Positions 58,959 through 64,000 of a stretch of DNA of 64,000 nucleotides are shown piece after piece. Source of the DNA: Paraburkholderia kururiensis (lineage in GTDB: Bacteria; Pseudomonadota; Gammaproteobacteria; Burkholderiales; Burkholderiaceae); assembly GCF_034424375.1 (NCBI RefSeq), contig NZ_CP139965.1:4402001-4466000 (forward strand). The letters are read 5' to 3'. The position numbers and the translations under genes are program-made. Each line of letters begins with the position of its first letter. Position 1 is the stretch's first letter. The notes beneath the pieces are model-generated. The model did not search any database. It had not been told where the DNA came from and worked only from the letters and a program-made list of their open reading frames with translations.

Positions 58959-59762
58959 CTACCCGTTGGCCTTCGCGACCGCGCGCGCGGCGAGCACGGG
59001 AATCAGATGCGCGCGGTACTCGGCGCTGCCGTGCAGGTCGTTGTTGAGGTCATCGGCGGATACCGTCACGGCGCGTGCGGCTTCGGGCGTGAAGTTCGCG
59101 GCGAGCGCGGCTTCCAGGTCCGTGGCGCGGAACACGGAAGGCGCCGCGCCCGTCACCGCAACGCGCACGCCGCCTGCCGACTTCGCCACGAATACGCCCA
59201 CCAGCGCGAAATGCGACGCCGGGTTGAAGAACTTCTCGTACGCGGCACGCTCGGGCACGGGAAATTCGACGGCGGTGATGAGTTCGTCGGCGTGGAGCGC
59301 GGTTTCGTACATGCCGAGGAAGAAGTCGTCGGCGGTGATGCGGCGACGGTCGGTGACCACGGTGGCGCCGAGCGCGACAAGCCCGGCCGGGTAGTCGGCG
59401 GCGGGATCATTGTTCGCAATCGAGCCGCCGAGGGTGCCGAGCGCACGCACCTGGCGGTCGCCGATGTTGCCCGCGAGATCGGCCAGCGCCGGCAGCACGC
59501 GCCGTATCTCCGCGTGCCCGGCGACGTCCGCGTGGCACACGGCCGCGCCGATGGTCACTGTCTTCGCGTCGGCGCGAATGTCCTTGAGCGCCGGGATGCG
59601 GGTGACGTCGATCAACGCCGAAGGCTGCGCGAGCCGCAGGCGCATGGTGGGCAGCAGGCTCTGCCCGCCCGCCAGGAATTTCGCCTCGCTGTTGCCGGAG
59701 AGCGCGGCGACGGCGGCCTTCGCATCGGCGGCGCGCTGATAGTCGAACGAATACGAGTACAT
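58959..59762 (-). CDS. coxM: FAD subunit of a Mo hydroxylase (CoxM type)
   Basis: 267 residues. FAD motifs FLAGGQSLLPTMRLRLAQPSALIDVTRI and VRALGTLGGSIANNDPAADYPAGLVALGA are clear. A CO_deh_flav_C domain follows. It passes electrons from the 2Fe-2S subunit to acceptors. 13 bp after coxL. Confidence 0.95.
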   Translation of the reverse strand: MYSYSFDYQRAADAKAAVAALSGNSEAKFLAGGQSLLPTMRLRLAQPSALIDVTRIPALKDIRADAKTVTIGAAVCHADVAGHAEIRRVLPALADLAGNIGDRQVRALGTLGGSIANNDPAADYPAGLVALGATVVTDRRRITADDFFLGMYETALHADELITAVEFPVPERAAYEKFFNPASHFALVGVFVAKSAGGVRVAVTGAAPSVFRATDLEAALAANFTPEAARAVTVSADDLNNDLHGSAEYRAHLIPVLAARAVAKANG

Positions 59763-59775
59763 GTCGTCTTCTCCC

Positions 59776-62169
59776 TCAGCTGTGGGTCGCCGGACTTTGC
59801 ACCGCGCGGATCGCCGACCACACGCGATGCGGCGTGGCGGGCATCTGGATGTCCTTCACGCCGAGCGGCGCGAGGGCGTCGACAATCGCATTGATGATGG
59901 CCGGCGGCGAACCGATGGCGCCCGCTTCGCCGCAGCCCTTCACGCCGAGCGGATTGTGCGTGCAGGGCGTGCCCTTGGCTGTTTCCACGTTGAACGAGGG
60001 CAGGTCGGAGGCACGCGGCATCGCGTAGTCCATGTACGAGCCGGAGAGCAGCTGGCCGGTTTCCGTGTCGTAGACGCAGCGTTCCAGCAGCGCCTGGCCG
60101 ATGCCCTGGCCCAGGCCGCCATGCACCTGGCCTTCGACAATCATCGGGTTGATGACGTTGCCGAAGTCGTCCACGGCCGTGAAGCGGTCGATGCGCGTCT
60201 CGCCCGTGTCGGGGTCCACCTCGACTTCGCAGACGTAGGCGCCCGAGGGATACGTGAAGTTGGTCGGGTCGTAGAAGGCGCTTTCGTCGAGGCCCGGCTC
60301 CAGCGTTTCGAGCGGATAGTTGTGCGGCACGTACGCGGCGAGCGAGATGTCGGTGAAGGTCTTCGTGCGGTCGGTGCCGCTCACGCGGAACACGCCGTTA
60401 TGAAACTCGATGTCTTCCGCCGACGCTTCCAGCAGGTGCGCCGCGATCTTCTTCGCCTTCGCCTCGATCTTGTCGAGCGCCTTCATGATGGCCGAGCCGC
60501 CCACCGCGATGGAGCGCGAGCCGTACGTGCCCATGCCGAACGGAATGCGGCCGGTGTCGCCGTGCACGATCTCGATGTTGTCGATGGGCACGCCGAGGCG
60601 GTCGGAGACCACCTGCGCGAAGGTCGTTTCGTGGCCCTGGCCGTGGCTGTGCGAGCCGGTGAACACGGTGACGGAGCCGGTGGGATGCACGCGGATCTCG
60701 CCCGCCTCGAAGAGCCCGGCGCGCGCGCCGAGCGCGCCCGCGATGTTCGACGGCGCGAGCCCGCAGGCCTCGATGTAGCACGAGTAGCCGAGCCCGCGCA
60801 GCTTGCCGTTCCGCTTCGACGCATCGCGCCGGGCCGCGAAGCCTGCGACGTCCGCAAGTTCGAGCGCGCGGCCAAGGCACGCTTCGTAGTCGCCGGTGTC
60901 GTAGGTGAGCCCGACGGGCGTTGCGTACGGGAACGCGCGGATGAAGTTGCGGCGGCGCAGTTCGGCCGGATCGATGTTCATCTCGTGCGCCGCGGTCTCG
61001 ACAAGGCGCTCCACCACGTAGGTCGCTTCGGGGCGGCCTGCGCCGCGATAGGCGTCCACGGGCACAGTGTTCGTGAACACCGCTTTCACTTCGGCGTAGA
61101 TGGCGGGCGTGGTGTACTGCCCAGCCAGCAGCGTGGCGTAGAGGATGGTCGGCACGCTGGAGGCGAACGTCGAGAGATACGCGCCCATGTTCGCCGTGGT
61201 GTGCACGCGCATGGCGAGGAACTTGCCGTTGGCGTCCAGCGCGAGTTCGGCCTTCGTCACGTGGTCGCGGCCGTGGGCGTCGGAGATGAAGGACTCGGAG
61301 CGGTCGGCTGTCCACTTCACGGGCCGGCGAATTTTCTTCGAGGCCCAGGTGAGCGCCACGTCCTCGGCGTAGAGAAAAATCTTCGAGCCGAAGCCGCCGC
61401 CCACGTCGGGCGCCACCACGCGCACCTTCGATTCGGGCAGCGAGAGCACGAACGCCGCCATCAACAGACGCTCGACGTGCGGGTTCTGGTTCGCCACGTA
61501 GACCGTGTAGCTGTCGTCCTGCGGCGAGTAGCTCGCGTTGACGGCGCGCGGCTCGATGGCGTTCGGGATCAGCCGGTTGTTGACGATCTCGAGCGTGGTG
61601 ACGTGCGCGGCGCCGGCGAACGCGGCGTCTGTCGCGCTTTTGTCGCCGTGGCCCCACGTGTAGCAGGTGTTGTTGGGCACGTCGTCGTGCACGAGCGGCT
61701 GGCCGGGGTCCGCGGCATGCGCCGTGTCGATCACGGCGGGCAGCATGTCGTACTCGACCTCGATGGTCTCGGCCGCGTCTTTTGCTTCCTTCACCGATTC
61801 CGCGATGACGAGCGCGACCTGGTCGCCCACGTGCCGCGCCTTCGTATGCGCGATCACGGGATGCGGCGGCTCGCGCATGGGCGAACCGTCGATGCTGTGA
61901 ATCAGCCAGCCGCACGGCAGGCCGCCCACGTTTTCCGCGGCGAGGTCCGCGCCGGTGAATATCGCGATGACGCCGGGCATGGCCTTCGCGGCGTCCGTAT
62001 TCACGCTCTGGATCGTGGCGTGCGCGTAAGGCGAGCGCACGAATACGGCGTACGTCTGTTGCGGCAGCACGATGTCGTCGGTGTACTGGCCGCTGCCGGT
62101 GAGGAAGCGATAGTCCTCCTTGCGCTTCACGGAGGCGCCGATCATCCGTTGCTGTTCGGGTGCGTTCAT
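59776..62169 (-). CDS. coxL: Molybdopterin subunit, form II CoxL-like
   Basis: Catalytic subunit of the xanthine oxidase family, 797 residues from ATG 62169 ([33 protein letters not shown]), with AAGGAG 7 nt upstream. The active-site loop (373-379) reads AYRGAGR. Form I CO dehydrogenases have AYRCSFR, so the copper-ligating Cys is absent. Other motifs: [48 protein letters not shown] and the C-terminal [20 protein letters not shown] with the catalytic Glu. Form II enzymes are often annotated as CODH, but substrate is generally uncertain; purines, nicotinate-like or other N-heterocycles and aldehydes are candidates. Confidence 0.93.
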   Translation of the reverse strand: MNAPEQQRMIGASVKRKEDYRFLTGSGQYTDDIVLPQQTYAVFVRSPYAHATIQSVNTDAAKAMPGVIAIFTGADLAAENVGGLPCGWLIHSIDGSPMREPPHPVIAHTKARHVGDQVALVIAESVKEAKDAAETIEVEYDMLPAVIDTAHAADPGQPLVHDDVPNNTCYTWGHGDKSATDAAFAGAAHVTTLEIVNNRLIPNAIEPRAVNASYSPQDDSYTVYVANQNPHVERLLMAAFVLSLPESKVRVVAPDVGGGFGSKIFLYAEDVALTWASKKIRRPVKWTADRSESFISDAHGRDHVTKAELALDANGKFLAMRVHTTANMGAYLSTFASSVPTILYATLLAGQYTTPAIYAEVKAVFTNTVPVDAYRGAGRPEATYVVERLVETAAHEMNIDPAELRRRNFIRAFPYATPVGLTYDTGDYEACLGRALELADVAGFAARRDASKRNGKLRGLGYSCYIEACGLAPSNIAGALGARAGLFEAGEIRVHPTGSVTVFTGSHSHGQGHETTFAQVVSDRLGVPIDNIEIVHGDTGRIPFGMGTYGSRSIAVGGSAIMKALDKIEAKAKKIAAHLLEASAEDIEFHNGVFRVSGTDRTKTFTDISLAAYVPHNYPLETLEPGLDESAFYDPTNFTYPSGAYVCEVEVDPDTGETRIDRFTAVDDFGNVINPMIVEGQVHGGLGQGIGQALLERCVYDTETGQLLSGSYMDYAMPRASDLPSFNVETAKGTPCTHNPLGVKGCGEAGAIGSPPAIINAIVDALAPLGVKDIQMPATPHRVWSAIRAVQSPATHS

Positions 62170-62180
62170 GGTCGGCTCCT

Positions 62181-62666
62181 TCACGCGCGCGGCGCGTCCG
62201 CCTTCATGGCGGCGGCGCCTTCCAGCACGGCTTTCACGATGTTGTGATAACCCGTGCAGCGGCACAGGTTGCCGTCCAGCTGACGGCGCACGTCGGCTTC
62301 GGTGAGATCGGGGTTCTGCGCAACGAGGGCCGCGGCGCTCATCACCATGCCCGGCGTGCAGAAACCGCATTGCAGTCCGTGGCATTCGCGAAACGCGGCC
62401 TGCATGGGATGCAGCGCGCCGTTGGCCGCGAGTCCTTCGATGGTGGTGACGTCGGCGCCTTCGGCCTGCACGGCAAGCATGTTGCACGCCTTCACGGCGC
62501 GGCCGTTCAGATGGACGGTGCAGGCGCCGCATTGCGCGGTGTCGCAGCCGATGTGGGTGCCGGTCAGGCGCAGCTTGTCGCGTAGAAACTGGACCAGCAG
62601 CGTATGAGGCTCGACCTCGGCGGTCACGGGCGCGTCGTTGACCGTCAGGCGGATACTGATCGCCAT
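62181..62666 (-). CDS. coxS: 2Fe-2S subunit (CoxS type)
   Basis: 161 residues from ATG 62666 with TAGGAG about 8 nt upstream. First cluster: [22 protein letters not shown]; second cluster: CGFCTPGM...[11 protein letters not shown]. All eight cysteines are present. First gene of the operon, 11 bp before coxL; a regulatory region lies upstream. Confidence 0.96.
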   Translation of the reverse strand: MAISIRLTVNDAPVTAEVEPHTLLVQFLRDKLRLTGTHIGCDTAQCGACTVHLNGRAVKACNMLAVQAEGADVTTIEGLAANGALHPMQAAFRECHGLQCGFCTPGMVMSAAALVAQNPDLTEADVRRQLDGNLCRCTGYHNIVKAVLEGAAAMKADAPRA

Positions 62667-62797
62667 CGCTTGTCTCCTATGGGGGTAGAGACCTGCCTGG
62701 GCCCGCATTCACCTTCACTGTCCTGCCATGTCGCCCGGCTGCCGCTTGTGTGGCCTGCGGCACACCTGCATAGAGGGTCCGACTGGGGTCCGGCTGG

Positions 62798-62873
62798 TTT
62801 GTGCTTTTACGGTGTTGCTCGCGGTGTTGCTACGAATGTCGCCTTCAGTGCTGCCCGGGAAGTAAAGCACAAA
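62798..62873. promoter_or_regulatory. Inverted repeat with internal direct repeats upstream of coxS
   Basis: TTTGTGCTTTTAC (62798-62810) and GTAAAGCACAAA (62862-62873) form a 12-bp inverted repeat with one extra T, 51 nt apart. Between them CGGTGTTGCT occurs twice in direct orientation with a 12-bp period (62810-62819 and 62822-62831). It lies 130-210 bp before coxS and looks like a set of regulator half-sites. Confidence 0.5.
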
Positions 62874-62949
62874 TTCCGCCGTCGTGCTGCGCGGGTTTTA
62901 CCGCTCGGGCCGGGTTGGCGCGGCGGTGGCCGGCTCGGCGCGAGGCGTG

Positions 62950-62982
62950 AAAAAACGGCACATCCGTTGCCGGATGTGCCGT
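62950..62982 (-). terminator. Terminator of the APC permease gene
   Basis: A perfect 12-bp stem ACGGCACATCCG/CGGATGTGCCGT (62955-62966 with 62971-62982), loop TTGC, followed on the - strand by TTTTT. It lies about 85 bp after the permease stop and separates it from the cox-like operon. Confidence 0.92.
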
Positions 62983-63067
62983 TGGGTATGCGCGGCGGCG
63001 AAGGCTGGCCGTGCGCGGTATCGGAGCGAGCGGAAGGCGCCGCGTGCGCCTTGCTCAGTGGCTTGGC

Positions 63068-64000
63068 TCAGTGCGCGTCGGTCGTATGCGCCAGACGCGA
63101 GTGATGACGCGAGTAGCCGAAGTACACCACCATCCCGATCACGAGCCATACGAGGAACGCGATCCACGTAACGGGCTGCAGGTTCACCATCAGGAAGAGG
63201 CACGACGCCACCGCGAGCACCGGCACCACCGGCACGCCGGGGCAGCGGAAGGCGCGCGGCAGCTCGGGATGCGTCTTGCGCAGCACCAGCACGGCGATGG
63301 AGACCATCGAAAAAGCCGCGAGCGTGCCGATGTTGATGAGTTCGGCCAGCACGTTGAGCGGCACGAGCGCGCCGATCAGGCCGAAGAAGATGCCCACGAG
63401 CCACGTGGTGAGGAACGGCGTCGCAAAGCGCGGATGCACGCGCGAAAGCGCGGCGGGCAGCAGGCCATCGCGCGACATGGCGAAGATGACGCGCGTCTGG
63501 CCGTAGCTCATCACGAGAATCACGGTGAGCATGCCGAGCACGGCGCCCAGGTCGATGAAGCCGGCCACCCACGTCTGGCCGGCCACCTGCAACGCGTACG
63601 ACACCGGGTGAGAAATGTCGGCAAATTTCGCCGACGGCACGATGCCGGTCACGACCGCCGCCACGACCACGTAGAGCACGGCGCAGACAGCGAGCGACGC
63701 GATGATGCCCACCGGCAGGTCGCGCTTCGGGTTCTTCACTTCCTCGGCTGCGGACGAGACCGAATCGAAGCCGATGAACGCGAAGAACATGACGGCCGCG
63801 GCCCCGAACACGCCGTGCCAGCCGTTCGGCATGAACGGCGTCCAGTTGGCGGGCGTCACGTGGAACACGCCCACTGCGATGACGAGTAGCACGACCGTCA
63901 CCTTGATCGCGACCATGATGTTATTGATGCGCGTGGATTCGCGCACGCCGACGGAGAGCAGCGCGGTGATCGCCATCATCACGAGGAAGGCGGGCAAGTT
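63068..64000 (-). CDS. APC-superfamily amino acid permease (N-terminal part outside window)
   Basis: Inner-membrane transporter. The frame runs off the window at 64000, so only about the last 311 residues are seen of a protein usually near 460-500. About eight helices remain, with MFFAFIGFDSVSSAAEEVKNPKRDLPVGI (the APC signature after helix 6) and VMSYGQTRVIFAMSRDGLLPAALSRVHPRFATPF, both typical of the cationic amino acid transporter (YhdG/CAT) group. Substrate not readable. Confidence 0.92.
   Translation of the reverse strand, partial: NLPAFLVMMAITALLSVGVRESTRINNIMVAIKVTVVLLVIAVGVFHVTPANWTPFMPNGWHGVFGAAAVMFFAFIGFDSVSSAAEEVKNPKRDLPVGIIASLAVCAVLYVVVAAVVTGIVPSAKFADISHPVSYALQVAGQTWVAGFIDLGAVLGMLTVILVMSYGQTRVIFAMSRDGLLPAALSRVHPRFATPFLTTWLVGIFFGLIGALVPLNVLAELINIGTLAAFSMVSIAVLVLRKTHPELPRAFRCPGVPVVPVLAVASCLFLMVNLQPVTWIAFLVWLVIGMVVYFGYSRHHSRLAHTTDAH

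Noticed and set aside
59761..62247. Very long + strand open frame opposite coxL
   Set aside because: High GC on the antisense strand removes stops. The translation is Arg/His/Val-rich without motifs, while the - strand encodes a clear CoxL.

Overview
The window is about 64 kb of high-GC chromosomal DNA. Gene content and order point to a betaproteobacterium of the Burkholderiaceae (Burkholderia, Paraburkholderia or Caballeronia type), probably the main chromosome. The markers are fmt-htpX-rsmB-ntrYX, the rodA-mrdA-mreDCB cluster facing gatCAB, metXW, hslVU-dksA, xerC-DUF484-dapF-lpxL facing metK, and a queCED set next to tRNA-Phe. Species cannot be named from sequence reading alone. I found no insertion sequence, prophage, integrase (other than housekeeping XerC) or CRISPR array.

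Layout. 1-8.1 kb, + strand: end of fmt, a LysE exporter, htpX, then a tightly overlapping rsmB-DUF4390-ntrY-ntrX operon and tRNA-Phe with a clear promoter and terminator. 8.5-12.1 kb, +: queC, queE, queD, an HpcH/HpaI aldolase and a Sel1-repeat protein. 12.2-18.7 kb, -: the rod-shape operon mreB-mreC-mreD-mrdA-rodA. 19-24.3 kb, +: gatCAB, a polyphosphate kinase 2 and exonuclease III. 24.3-31.4 kb, -: argB, a HAD nucleotidase, slmA, metX-metW, an AmpG-like transporter and an M48 protease. 31.8-34.2 kb, +: a cysteine-rich small protein and a RegB/RegA-type redox two-component pair. 34.3-43.9 kb, -: lpxL, dapF, DUF484, xerC, rlmI, a CobW GTPase, dksA, hslV, hslU. 44-55 kb: metK, a PhyH dioxygenase, an aldo/keto reductase, a desaturase, an MFS exporter, srkA, small proteins and a PepSY protein behind a Fur-type box. 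55.1-62.7 kb, -: a seven-gene molybdenum hydroxylase module (coxS-L-M, MoxR ATPase, coxE, coxG, xdhC) of the form II type. The window ends inside an APC amino acid permease.

The most interesting observation is regulatory. The leaders of metX (28711-28868, - strand) and metK (44033-44186, + strand) can be drawn by eye into the same pseudoknot-like fold. Each has a 6-bp P1 with a 20-21 nt loop, an extra hairpin, and a CAAAT-N-CG-CTAAAG core that resembles the 3' half of the SAM-II riboswitch. Each also has a separate, mutually exclusive pairing that would hide the Shine-Dalgarno sequence. The two genes bracket the methionine/SAM pathway (MetX makes the activated homoserine, MetK makes SAM), so SAM feedback on translation is a coherent hypothesis. 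Other points: an NtrX regulator without its AAA+ domain, a DksA lacking three of four zinc cysteines beside a His-rich CobW GTPase, a tRNA-Phe with an acceptor-stem mismatch, and a paired inverted repeat in front of the cox-like operon.
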